Source of the DNA: DATLGB01 sp963726825 | GTDB lineage: Bacteria; Actinomycetota; Thermoleophilia; Solirubrobacterales; Solirubrobacteraceae | Assembly (NCBI GenBank): GCA_963726825.1 | Contig: CAVSDT010000001.1 | Span: forward strand, 496,001 to 560,000 | Direction: 5' to 3' | Length of the DNA: 64,000 nucleotides | Shown here: positions 8,514 to 15,934 of the stretch, one piece after another | Layout of the letters: the number at the start of each line of letters is the position of its first letter | How positions within the stretch are numbered: position 1 is the stretch's first letter | Made by a program: the position numbers and the translations under genes | The notes under the pieces: model-generated | What the model was told of the DNA's origin: nothing | The model's input: the letters and a program-made list of their open reading frames with translations, nothing else | Databases searched by the model: none

Positions 8514-9397
8514 CGACGCCGAACGCATGCGCCGAGGCCGCCGCCCGGCCGCGGGCGACGCACGGTGCGCCGGGCGGCACGGCGGGGGAGCGCTGGGCCG
8601 CCGCCGCGCTCGATGACCTTCGCGCCGCCGGGTTCGGGCCGCGCGGGACGGCCGTCTTCCTGGCGGAGTCCCGCCGCCGCGCGGCCGCCACCCGCCGCGC
8701 CCGGCCGGCGCTCGTGCGCCAGTCGCGCGCCTGGTCGGCCACCGGCGCGACGGCGTGGATCGCGCTCGCGGCGGCGGGGGTCGAGCCGTACCGGCGCCGC
8801 CTCGTCCCGGGCCTCGCGTGGTGGGCCCTCGTCGCCGCGATGCTCGACTGGCACCTCGGCATGGTCGAGGGCGAGGATGGGCGCCCGCGGGCGCTTGGGC
8901 CCGCCGACGCCCTGACCCTGCTGCGCGCCTGGCTGGTCCCGGTCGTCGCCGACGACCTGCACCCGGCGGCGCTGTTGATCGGCGCCGCCACCGACGGCCT
9001 CGACGGCCCGCTGGCCCGCGCGACGGTCCCGACGCGGGCCGGGCGCGACCTCGAGGGCCTGGCCGACACGGCGCTGCTGGTCGCCGCGCTCGCCGCCGGC
9101 GCGCGCACGGGCCGGCTGCCGCGGGCCGTCACCGGCCTCGAGGGCCTGCGTCTCGCGGCGGGCGCCGCCCACGCGCTGCGCGCCTACTTCGGGCGCTCCG
9201 TCCGGCCCGACCCCGCGCTCACGCGCGCGGCCCGGCGGCTCGCGCCCCTGCGCGTCGCGGGGCTGGCCCTGGCCGGCCGCCGCCACCGCCGCGGCGCCGG
9301 GATGCTCACGGGCGCCGCCGCCGTGGCGAGCCTCGTCGCGTTCGCACGCGCCACCCGTCGAACCGTCACGACACCCACGGGGTCCGAGCCGGGATGA
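8510..9397 (+). CDS. CDP-alcohol phosphatidyltransferase family protein (YnjF-like position)
   Basis: This 295-residue membrane protein carries the CDP-alcohol phosphatidyltransferase signature in the segment DGLDGPLAR followed by GRDLEGLAD. The third acidic residue is Glu where the usual motif has Asp, and the spacer after AR is 7 residues instead of 8. Such enzymes swap the CMP of a CDP-lipid for an alcohol phosphate group. A soluble Arg/Ala-rich N-terminal region of about 75 residues precedes the hydrophobic segments. In E. coli the ynjBCD transporter genes also neighbour a gene of this family (ynjF). The GTG start overlaps the previous stop and the stop overlaps the next ATG. Confidence 0.78.
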   Translation: MTTPNACAEAAARPRATHGAPGGTAGERWAAAALDDLRAAGFGPRGTAVFLAESRRRAAATRRARPALVRQSRAWSATGATAWIALAAAGVEPYRRRLVPGLAWWALVAAMLDWHLGMVEGEDGRPRALGPADALTLLRAWLVPVVADDLHPAALLIGAATDGLDGPLARATVPTRAGRDLEGLADTALLVAALAAGARTGRLPRAVTGLEGLRLAAGAAHALRAYFGRSVRPDPALTRAARRLAPLRVAGLALAGRRHRRGAGMLTGAAAVASLVAFARATRRTVTTPTGSEPG

Positions 9398-10578
9398 GCG
9401 GGATCTCCCGGGCACACCGCGCCGTCGCCGTTACCGCGCTGGTCGCCCTCGCGGTCGTGCTGCAGGCCTGCGGGTCGGCCGGCGGCGGGCCCGGTGCCCC
9501 CCGAAGCGACGGGTCGTGGAGCGCGACGCTGCGCGAGGCCCGCGGCCAGACCGTGGCCTGGTGGATGTACGGCGGGGACGCGCGCATCAACGCCTACGTG
9601 CGCCGCCACGTGGTCCCGGCCGCAGCGAAGCTCGGCGTGACGGTGAAGGTCGTACCCGTCGAGGACACCGCCGACGCCGTCCAGCGCGTCGTCGCTCAGC
9701 GCCGCGCCGGAAAGACCACCGGCGGCGCGGTCGACCTGATCTGGATCAACGGCGAGAACTTCGCGGCGGGCAAGCAGGCCGGCCTGTGGCGGCGCGACTG
9801 GGCGCGACGACTGCCGAACGCCCGCTACGTCGACGGGTCCGACCCGACGATCGCGCGCGACTTCGGCGTGCCGGTCGAGGGCCAGGAGTCGCCCTGGAGC
9901 CGGGCCGCGTTCGTCTTCGCAGCCGACATGAAGCGGACGCCGACACCGCCCGCCGACCTCGACGGCCTCCTCGCCTACGCCCGCGCCCATCCCGGTCGTG
10001 TCACCTATCCCGCCCCGCCCGACTTCACCGGGTCCGCCTTCGTCCGTCAGGTCGTCCAGGCCAAGGGCGAGGACGCCGCGCTCGACTTCCTGCGCGAGCT
10101 CAAGCCGCTCATGTACCGCCGCGGCGAGGTCCTCCCCCGCTCGGAGGCCGAGCTCAACGGCCTGTTCGCCGACGGCCAAGTGGACGTCGCGATGTCCTAC
10201 GACGCGAACTTCGTGCTCTCCGCCGTCCGCAAGGGGCAGTTCCCGCGGAGCACCCGGCCCTTCGTCCTGGGCGGCGCGTCGCTGACCGACGTCTCCTACG
10301 TCACCATCCCGGCCGACGCCGCTCACCCGGCGGCCGCCGAGGTGCTCGCCGACGTGCTGCTGGACCCGCGGCTGCAGGCCGTCAAGGCCGACCCCGAGGT
10401 GCTGGGCGCGCCGACGGTGCTCTCGACGGACCGGCTCGACGACGCCCAACGCGCGCGCTTCTCGGCCGCGGGCGAGTCGCCGTATCTGCTCGACGACCTC
10501 GGCACGCCGCTCGGCGAGCTGCCCGCGGCCGACGTCGCGCCCCTGGAAGCCCGTTGGAAGCGCGCGATCCTCGGATGA
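9394..10578 (+). CDS. ABC transporter substrate-binding lipoprotein, YnjB-like
   Basis: This exported lipoprotein of 394 residues has a signal peptide that ends in LQACGS (lipobox with Cys at about residue 26). The mature protein begins with the strand QTVAWWMYGGDARINAYVRR. The W-x-x-GG-D-x-x-IN pattern is characteristic of YnjB-type binding proteins of the iron/thiamine/spermidine-like class. Later segments DLIWINGENFAAGKQAGL, the YPAPPDFTGSAFVRQ hinge and VDVAMSYDANF also fit that group. The ligand is unknown. The ATG overlaps the stop of the CDP-alcohol phosphatidyltransferase gene, and the stop overlaps the start of the first permease. Confidence 0.82.
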   Translation: MSGISRAHRAVAVTALVALAVVLQACGSAGGGPGAPRSDGSWSATLREARGQTVAWWMYGGDARINAYVRRHVVPAAAKLGVTVKVVPVEDTADAVQRVVAQRRAGKTTGGAVDLIWINGENFAAGKQAGLWRRDWARRLPNARYVDGSDPTIARDFGVPVEGQESPWSRAAFVFAADMKRTPTPPADLDGLLAYARAHPGRVTYPAPPDFTGSAFVRQVVQAKGEDAALDFLRELKPLMYRRGEVLPRSEAELNGLFADGQVDVAMSYDANFVLSAVRKGQFPRSTRPFVLGGASLTDVSYVTIPADAAHPAAAEVLADVLLDPRLQAVKADPEVLGAPTVLSTDRLDDAQRARFSAAGESPYLLDDLGTPLGELPAADVAPLEARWKRAILG

Positions 10579-11381
10579 GACGGCGGGACCTGCTCGGCCT
10601 CGCGCCCGCGTGCGTGCTGCTCGTCGTCCTCTTCGGCGGGGCACTCGCCGGCGTGGTGCGCACGTCACTCGTGCCGCTCGGCGGCGGCACGGGCCTGGCG
10701 GCCTGGCGCGAGCTGTTCGCCGATCCCGGCTTCGGCGCCGCCGTCGGATTCACGCTGCGCGTCACGCTGCTCGCCACCGTGCTGTCGGCGGTGGCGGGAC
10801 TCGCGCTCGCCGCGGCGCTCCGCGGCCGCGGCTGGGCGCCGCGCGCGCTGCTGGCCCTGCCCGTGCCGCTCCCGCACCTGCTCGTGGCGACGATCGCCGT
10901 GCTGTGGCTCGCTCCGGGCGGGCTGGCCGAACGGCTGCTGGGCGGCCTGCCGGTCGACCTCGTCCGCGATCGGGCCGGCCTGGGCGTCGTGCTCGTCTAC
11001 GTCTACAAGGAGGCGCCGTTCGTCGCCCTGCTCGTCCTGGCTGCCAGCGGACGCGACCTCGCCGAGCGGGAGGAGGCCGCCGCGGTGCTCGGCGCCGGCC
11101 CGTGGCAGCGGGTGCGCTGGGTCACGTGGCCGGCCGTGCGGGCGCCGCTGATCATCGGCTCGACGATCGTCGCGGCCTACGTCGCCGGGGCCTTCGAGGT
11201 GCCCCTGGTGCTCGGGCCGAACGCCCCCTCGACGCTGGCGGGCTACGCGTACGCGGCGACGCAGGGCGACCTGATCGCCGGGCTCGGCCGCGCCGCCGCG
11301 GCGTTGCTGCTGGTCACCGTGTTCTCCGTCGTCCTCGCGGCCCTCGCCGTGCGCTTCGCCCGCGACGTGGAGGACGCGTGA
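10575..11381 (+). CDS. ABC transporter permease, first YnjC-like half
   Basis: This inner-membrane permease of 268 residues has about six hydrophobic segments. The cytoplasmic EAA-type loop for contacting the ATPase is visible as EEAAAVLGAGPWQRVRWVTWP near residues 170-190. E. coli YnjC is one long protein with two permease halves. Here the two halves are separate genes, joined by a GTGA overlap. This gene corresponds to the N-terminal half. It works with the second permease and the ATPase downstream. Confidence 0.8.
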   Translation: MRRRDLLGLAPACVLLVVLFGGALAGVVRTSLVPLGGGTGLAAWRELFADPGFGAAVGFTLRVTLLATVLSAVAGLALAAALRGRGWAPRALLALPVPLPHLLVATIAVLWLAPGGLAERLLGGLPVDLVRDRAGLGVVLVYVYKEAPFVALLVLAASGRDLAEREEAAAVLGAGPWQRVRWVTWPAVRAPLIIGSTIVAAYVAGAFEVPLVLGPNAPSTLAGYAYAATQGDLIAGLGRAAAALLLVTVFSVVLAALAVRFARDVEDA

Positions 11382-12172
11382 GGGCTCCGTCCGTCCGGTG
11401 GCGCCGGCCCGCGCCGGGCAGCGTGGTCCTGGTGACGGCTGCCGCCCTGGGCGTCGGCCTGCCGCTTCTGTCGCTGCTCGTGCGTGCCCTGGCGGACGTG
11501 TGGCGCGCCCCGGCGCTCCTCCCGCAGCGGTTCGGCACGCGCGGGCTCGACATCGCCTTCGGGGGGGATGGCGCCCTCGGCGCGCTGGCCACCTCCGCGT
11601 TCGTGGCGGGCGCGACGACGGTCGTGGCCGTCCTGCTGGCCTGGCCGGCCGCCCGTGTTCTCGGCGAGCGGCGCCTCCGCCATCCTGGCGGCGTGTACCT
11701 GCTGTTGGCGCTGCCGCTGCTGGTCCCGCCCTACGCGGTCGGCACCGGCCTGACCGAGTGGTTCATCCGGCTCGGCCTCGCCGGGACGCCCCCGGGCCTG
11801 GTGCTCGCGCACCTGACGGTCGTGCTCCCCTACGCCGTGCTGCTGCTGGTGTCGGCCTTCGGGCCGTCGGTGCGTGAGCTGGAGGAGATGGGTCGCGCCG
11901 CGGGACTGAGCCGCACCCAGCGGCTGCGCTGGGTGACGCTGCCCGCCGTGCGGCCGACGCTGGTCACGGCGCTGCTGCTCTCGGCGCTCGTCTCGTGGAG
12001 CCAGTACGGCACGAGCCTCGCCGTGGCGCCGACGCGGCCGACGCTCCCGGTGCTGCTGCTGCCGTTCGTCGGCGCCGATCCGCAGGTGGCCGCGACGCTC
12101 TCGGTGCTGTTCGTGGCCCCGGCGCTCGTCGCGCTCGTGGCCACCGTCCGCGTCGTGCGACGGTCGACATGA
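11378..12172 (+). CDS. ABC transporter permease, second YnjC-like half
   Basis: This permease of 264 residues starts at a GTG inside the stop of the previous permease. Hydrophobic segments begin at SVVLVTAAALGVGLPLLSLL. The EAA-like loop reads EEMGRAAGLSRTQRLRWVTLPAVRPT (about residues 168-193). A last pair of membrane helices ends at VATVRVVRRST. It matches the C-terminal half of YnjC-type permeases and should pair with the preceding gene product as a heterodimer. Confidence 0.8.
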   Translation: MRAPSVRWRRPAPGSVVLVTAAALGVGLPLLSLLVRALADVWRAPALLPQRFGTRGLDIAFGGDGALGALATSAFVAGATTVVAVLLAWPAARVLGERRLRHPGGVYLLLALPLLVPPYAVGTGLTEWFIRLGLAGTPPGLVLAHLTVVLPYAVLLLVSAFGPSVRELEEMGRAAGLSRTQRLRWVTLPAVRPTLVTALLLSALVSWSQYGTSLAVAPTRPTLPVLLLPFVGADPQVAATLSVLFVAPALVALVATVRVVRRST

Positions 12173-13257
12173 GCGCCCGCCTGACCATTCGCGGCCTCGT
12201 CGCGGCACCCGGTCAGACGCCTGTCCTGCGCGGGGTCGACCTCACCATCGAGCCCGGCGCGCGCGCCGTGCTCGTCGGGCCCAGCGGCGCCGGCAAGACC
12301 ACGCTGCTGCGGACGATCGCCGGCCTGGAACCGACCGTGGCGGGGACGATCGAGCTCGGCGACCGGCGCCTGGACGCCACCGTGCCCGCGCACCGGCGCC
12401 GCGTCGCCGTGGTGTTCCAGGAGCCGCGGCTGCTCCCGCACGCGCGGGTCGACGACAACGTCGCGCTGCCGTTGCGCGCCGCCGGGGTTGGGCGCGCGCA
12501 GCGGCGCCGGCAGGCGGCCGCCCGCCTCGAGGAGGTCGGCCTCGGCGCGCTCGCGACCCGCGCCGTCCGCGGGCTGTCCGGCGGCGAGCAGCAGCGGGTC
12601 GCCCTCGCCCGGGCGCTGTGCGCCGAGCCCGAGCTGCTGGCGCTCGACGAGCCGCTCGCCGCGCTCGATCCCAACCGACGGGAGGCGCTGCGGCGGCTGA
12701 TCGCCGATGTCGCCCGCGACCGGCGCCTGACCACGCTCGTGATCACGCATGACCGCGCCGAGGCCGCAGAGCTGGGGCAGACGATCGCCCTGATGCTCGA
12801 GGGCCGGATCGTCCAGCAGGCGTCGCCGCAGGCCCTCTTCGAACGGCCCGCCAGCGCCGCGGCGGCCCGCTTCTTCGGCGTCGCCAACCTCCTGCGCGGG
12901 AGCATCACCGGCGGCGACCTGCGGCTCACCGACGGACAGGTCGTCGACGGCGCCGGCGGCCCCGACGGTCCCGCCGTCGTCGTGATCCGTCCAGAGGGGA
13001 TCGGCCTCGAGGCACCCGGCACGGACGGCACGTTGCGCGGCCAGATCGTGTCGGCGGTGTACGCCGGCACGCACATCCGGGCCACCATCGCCTGCGGCGG
13101 GCACGAGCTGGTCGCGCACGTCCCCACCGCTCCGCCGGTCGCGGCCGGTGCCGACGTCGGGGTCCGGCTCGATCCCGTGCGGCTGTGGCGGCTGCCCGAC
13201 GGCGCGCCGCTCAGCCGAGCGTCCGCCGGGCCAGGGCGATCCGCTGCAGGACCGTGA
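12169..13257 (+). CDS. ABC transporter ATP-binding protein, YnjD-like
   Basis: This 362-residue ATPase closes the operon. Its motifs are Walker A GPSGAGKT at about residues 39-46, Q-loop VVFQEPRLLPHARV, signature LSGGEQQR, Walker B LLALDEPLAALD and switch His in LVITHDRAEA. A TOBE-like C-terminal domain runs from about residue 240 (VVVIRPEGIGLE). The last 15 residues are Gly/Ser/Ala-rich and overlap the 3' end of the convergent CDP-alcohol phosphatidyltransferase gene by 47 bases. The ATG overlaps the stop of the second permease. Confidence 0.87.
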   Translation: MSARLTIRGLVAAPGQTPVLRGVDLTIEPGARAVLVGPSGAGKTTLLRTIAGLEPTVAGTIELGDRRLDATVPAHRRRVAVVFQEPRLLPHARVDDNVALPLRAAGVGRAQRRRQAAARLEEVGLGALATRAVRGLSGGEQQRVALARALCAEPELLALDEPLAALDPNRREALRRLIADVARDRRLTTLVITHDRAEAAELGQTIALMLEGRIVQQASPQALFERPASAAAARFFGVANLLRGSITGGDLRLTDGQVVDGAGGPDGPAVVVIRPEGIGLEAPGTDGTLRGQIVSAVYAGTHIRATIACGGHELVAHVPTAPPVAAGADVGVRLDPVRLWRLPDGAPLSRASAGPGRSAAGP

Positions 13258-13813
13258 CCGCCACGAGCCCGGCGAACACCCACGCCACCGTCGCGGCATG
13301 GGCGGGCAGCAGGCAGAGCGCGACGTAGGCCACGGTCGTCTCCGTCGCCTCCGCCGCCCCGACGGTGAAGCGCAGCGAGCGGTCGTCGTCGCCGACACCC
13401 AGGCCGCGCTTGCCCGCCAAGGAGGCGAAGGACAGCAGGGCGACCGTGTTCAGGAGGAAGACGGCGAGCAGCGCGCAGCACGCGACGCGGGCGTCGGGCA
13501 GGGCGATCGCGACGCCGAGGACGAACCCGCCGTAGACGACGAAGTCGGCGAGGAAGTCGAGGAAGCCGCCGAGATCGGTCCCCCCACCGGACGCGCGGGC
13601 CACCGCGCCGTCGACGGCGTCGAGCAGGCGGTTCGCGAGCCAGAGGGCCAGCGCGAGCGGCCAGACCGCCAGGGCGGCGGCCACGCACGCCCCGACGCCG
13701 GCGGCCAGGCCAGCCGCCGTGACGGCTCCCGGCGTGACGCCATGACGGGCGAGCGGACCGGCGACGGCCTGAAGCGACGACGTCGTCCTGGCACGCAGCG
13801 GACCGTCGAGCAC
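13211..13813 (-). CDS. Second CDP-alcohol phosphatidyltransferase family protein
   Basis: This membrane enzyme of 200 residues has a fully canonical motif: DAVDGAVAR, eight residues, then GGFLDFLAD, so all four acidic residues are present. It transfers an alcohol to a CDP-activated lipid, or a related headgroup. Hydrophobic segments precede and follow the motif. The GTG start at 13813 was chosen because a TAGCCT box lies 7 bases upstream and because the frame further upstream reads antisense through the neighbouring membrane gene. It converges on the Ynj-like operon and overlaps its ATPase gene by 47 bases, so it may belong to the same pathway. Confidence 0.8.
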   Translation of the reverse strand: MLDGPLRARTTSSLQAVAGPLARHGVTPGAVTAAGLAAGVGACVAAALAVWPLALALWLANRLLDAVDGAVARASGGGTDLGGFLDFLADFVVYGGFVLGVAIALPDARVACCALLAVFLLNTVALLSFASLAGKRGLGVGDDDRSLRFTVGAAEATETTVAYVALCLLPAHAATVAWVFAGLVAVTVLQRIALARRTLG

Positions 13814-13820
13814 CGCCGAG

Positions 13821-13826
13821 AGGCTA
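13821..13826 (-). promoter_or_regulatory. -10 box of the second CDP-alcohol phosphatidyltransferase gene
   Basis: TAGCCT on the minus strand lies 7 bases before the GTG start. Confidence 0.4.
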
Positions 13827-13867
13827 CGCCGGTGAACCGAATCGCCCGGCCCGGGGTCCGACCTCCC

Positions 13868-14389
13868 ATGCCCGGACCGAACGAGAAGACCCCCGTCGTC
13901 CGCGTCAGCCAGGCCGTCGCCCTGTTGGCGGGCGCGCTCGTCCTCGTCGTGTTCGTCGCCCCAGACGGCCGCGACTTCTACTGGACCCCGCTCGTGCTCG
14001 GCCTCACCTACCTCGGCGCGGCGCTGGCCGGCGGGCGCCACGGCGGCCACTGGGCCACGGCCTGCGGGCTGACGGGCTGGGGTGCCGGCGTCGCGGTCGC
14101 GGGTTACCTGCGCCCAGAGCTCGACGCTGCCGGCCTGTACCTGCTCGGTGCGGGCGCGGGCATGGTGGCCGGGGTGCTGCTGGACCGCGCTGGAGCTGAC
14201 GTGAGCATGCTCGGTCTCGCCGTGACGGTGATGGCCGGCGGGCTGCTGCTCGCCCTGACCGCGCGCGTCACCACGGTCATCGACGACGCCCGGACCTACG
14301 CCGTCTACCTCGCGCTCGTCGGCGTCGTGAACCTGCTCATCGCCGCCCGGGCGGGGCTCGACGGGCGCCAGCGCGCCGCCACCGGGTGA
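13868..14389 (+). CDS. Integral membrane protein of unknown function
   Basis: This 173-residue protein is not recognised. After a short N-terminus it shows about five hydrophobic segments: AVALLAGALVLVVFVAP, FYWTPLVLGLTYLGAALAG, AGLYLLGAGAGMVAGVLL, MLGLAVTVMAGGLLLALTA and YAVYLALVGVVNLLIAARA. It therefore sits in the cytoplasmic membrane. An in-frame GTG at 13832 could give 12 more residues, but the ATG was kept because the extra part looks non-coding. It lies divergently from the CDP-alcohol phosphatidyltransferase gene and 67 bases before the ECF sigma gene, with its own stop, so it is probably not part of either unit. Confidence 0.6.
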   Translation: MPGPNEKTPVVRVSQAVALLAGALVLVVFVAPDGRDFYWTPLVLGLTYLGAALAGGRHGGHWATACGLTGWGAGVAVAGYLRPELDAAGLYLLGAGAGMVAGVLLDRAGADVSMLGLAVTVMAGGLLLALTARVTTVIDDARTYAVYLALVGVVNLLIAARAGLDGRQRAATG

Positions 14390-14442
14390 CGGGCACGGCG
14401 CCGTGACCGCCGTCGCCATCGCCGGCCCGGCACGACCGGGGG

Positions 14443-14448
14443 TACGGT
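14443..14448 (+). promoter_or_regulatory. -10 box of the ECF sigma operon
   Basis: TACGGT lies 8 bases before the ATG at 14457 and supports that start over the GTG at 14403, which would place the promoter inside the gene. Confidence 0.45.
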
Positions 14449-14456
14449 CCTCGCGG

Positions 14457-15035
14457 ATGCCCAGTACGCGCAGCACGTCGCAGTTGGCGGACGAGGAGCT
14501 GGTCCGCCACGCGCAGACGGGGCGCCGCGAGGCGTTCGAGGAGCTCGTGCGGCGCCACGCCGCCCGGTTGCACGCCGTCGTGCTGCGTCTGTCCGGCGAC
14601 GCGGGTGAGGCCGAGGAGGTCGTGCAGGAGGCGTTCCTGCGGGCCTGGAGCGCGATCGGCGGCTTCGAGCAGCGCGCGCAGTTCTCCACCTGGCTGTATC
14701 GGATCGGCGTCAACGAGGCCAACCGGCGGGCGGCGCGCCGGCCGCCGGCCGCGGCCGGGGAGGGCGACGACGCCTTCGCGGCCATCCCCGATCTGCGCCA
14801 GGCCCCGGAGCCGCAGGCCGAGCGCCGGGCGCTGCGCCGGGCACTCGAGCGTGCCGTCCGGGACCTGCCCGCCACCTATCGCACGCCGCTGATCCTGCGT
14901 GACATCGAGGGCCTCTCCACCGCGGAGGCGGCCGCCGTCATGGGGCTGCAGGAGCCGGCGTTCAAGAGCCGGCTGCACCGGGCGCGGCTCGCCGTCAGGA
15001 CGGCGCTCGACGACAGCGGCGATGGCGCACCGTGA
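14457..15035 (+). CDS. ECF RNA polymerase sigma factor
   Basis: This 192-residue sigma-70 family regulator has two regions. Region 2 spans DEELVRHAQTGRREAFEELVRRH to FLRAWSAIGGFEQRAQFSTWLYRIGVNEANR and binds the -10 element and core polymerase. Region 4 is LPATYRTPLILRDIEGLSTAEAAAVMGLQEPAFKSRLHRARLAVR and binds the -35 element through its helix-turn-helix. The GTG of the anti-sigma gene overlaps its stop. The third gene is a peroxiredoxin-like (probable seleno-) protein, so the factor probably answers redox or peroxide stress and may drive its own operon. Confidence 0.9.
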   Translation: MPSTRSTSQLADEELVRHAQTGRREAFEELVRRHAARLHAVVLRLSGDAGEAEEVVQEAFLRAWSAIGGFEQRAQFSTWLYRIGVNEANRRAARRPPAAAGEGDDAFAAIPDLRQAPEPQAERRALRRALERAVRDLPATYRTPLILRDIEGLSTAEAAAVMGLQEPAFKSRLHRARLAVRTALDDSGDGAP

Positions 15036-15286
15036 GGCTCGCGATGCTGCGTCCGCGCTTCATGGTCGATCACGTGTGGACCGCACGGCACCTCCACGCG
15101 TACATCGACGGTGAGCTGGGCGCCGCGGAGCGCGCCCGGATCGAGGATCACGCCCACCGCTGTCCGCACTGCGCGGAGCTCATCGCGACGCTGCTGCGGG
15201 TCATCGCCGAGCTCGGTGAGCTCGGTGAGGGCGCCGAGCCGCCGGGACTGGCGGACGGCGTGATCGCCCGCCTGCGACAGCCGTGA
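15032..15286 (+). CDS. Zinc-finger anti-sigma factor (ZAS type), soluble
   Basis: This is an 84-residue protein with the zinc-binding anti-sigma motif: an early His in HLHAYIDGEL, then HAHRCPHC, giving the H-x3-C-x2-C pattern of RsrA/ChrR-type factors. No membrane segment is present, so it is cytosolic. The two cysteines make a thiol-disulfide switch plausible: oxidation would release zinc and free the sigma factor. It is translationally coupled to the sigma gene. The gene order, with a thiol-redox enzyme next, fits a redox sensor. The redox role is inference from family and context. Confidence 0.85.
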   Translation: MRLAMLRPRFMVDHVWTARHLHAYIDGELGAAERARIEDHAHRCPHCAELIATLLRVIAELGELGEGAEPPGLADGVIARLRQP

Positions 15287-15318
15287 ACCGATCGAGCCCC
15301 CGCGAGGTCAGACCCACC

Positions 15319-15852
15319 ATGAGCCTGCGCCCCGGAGACCCGATCCCCGACCTCGTGCTCGGCGGCACCGACGGCAGCGACGTCTCCCTGCGTGGGCTCG
15401 GCGGCGAGGAGACGCTGCTCGTCTTCCTGCGCCATCTCGCCTGACTGCCCTGCCGCGAGCACCTGGTCGAGGTGCTGGACCATCGGAGGAGCCTGGGCGT
15501 GCGGGTCGTCGTCGTCGCGTTCGCGCCCGCGGCGTCGCTGGCCGGCTACCAGCAGCGCCAGGGCCTGCAGGAGACGCTCGTGCTGAGCGACCCCGAGCGG
15601 GTGTCCTACGACGCCTTCGAGCTCGGACGGGGGTCGGTGCTGCGCGTGTGGGCGGATCCGCGGGTGTGGCGTCGCTACGCCCAGCTCGTGCGCAAGGGCC
15701 GCCGGCCGGAGCCGGCGCAGGAGGACACCCTGCAGCTGGGGGGCGACGTCCTGCTGGGCGCCGACGGGCGGATCCGCTGGATCTTCCGCAGTCGCGGTCC
15801 GGAGGATCGGCCGACCCTCGCCGACCTGGAGGCGGCGGTCGCCGGCGCCTGA
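15319..15852 (+). CDS. Peroxiredoxin-like (AhpC/TSA family) probable selenoprotein, Sec at codon 42
   Basis: One frame encodes 177 residues if the TGA at 15442-15444 is read through. Before it: LVFLRHLA; after it: LPCREHLVEVL. Family members have FLRH-x-x-C-x-x-CREH here, so the TGA sits exactly at the first cysteine of the CxxC site and gives UxxC. The thioredoxin-like fold continues normally on both sides (VVVVAFAPAASLAGYQQRQGL and LGADGRIRWIF). A hairpin at 15458-15476 fits a bacterial SECIS. GAGGT ten bases before ATG 15319 is a good ribosome site; GTG 15283, overlapping the anti-sigma stop, is the alternative. The product should reduce peroxides or disulfides. A broken gene is possible but less likely. 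Confidence 0.78.
15458..15476 (+). promoter_or_regulatory. Putative bacterial SECIS hairpin
   Basis: AGCACCT, loop GGTCG and AGGTGCT form a perfect 7-bp stem inside the coding region, about 20 bases after the in-frame TGA. A short stem, a small apical loop beginning with GG/GU, and 16-37 bases to the TGA are what SelB recognises in known bacterial selenoprotein mRNAs. Confidence 0.65.
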
Positions 15853-15877
15853 CGGCCGAGCGGGCCGCGACGGCGGG

Positions 15878-15934
15878 GGCGGTCCCAGGCGGTCCCGGGC
15901 GGTCCCGGGGGGGCGGCCCCGGGCGGTCCCGGGC
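15878..15934. repeat. Short GC-rich tandem repeat in a convergent intergenic space
   Basis: Five near-copies of GGCGGTCCCG start at 15878, 15888, 15898, 15912 and 15922. One has a CC for TC change, one ends in A, and there is one spacing irregularity. The array fills the gap between the peroxiredoxin-like gene and the convergent kinase gene. It can fold into CCCGGG-rich stems, so it may act as a bidirectional terminator, but there is no U-tract. Confidence 0.6.

Noticed and set aside
14403..14456. Upstream GTG start for the ECF sigma factor
   Set aside because: The -10 box TACGGT at 14443 would lie within the coding region and the extra residues are not sigma-like.
15472..15852. Separate 126-residue gene starting at a CTG/ATG-like codon after the TGA
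   Set aside because: It begins in the middle of a thioredoxin-fold helix and the missing N-terminal part is directly upstream in the same frame, so a Sec-containing single gene explains the data better.
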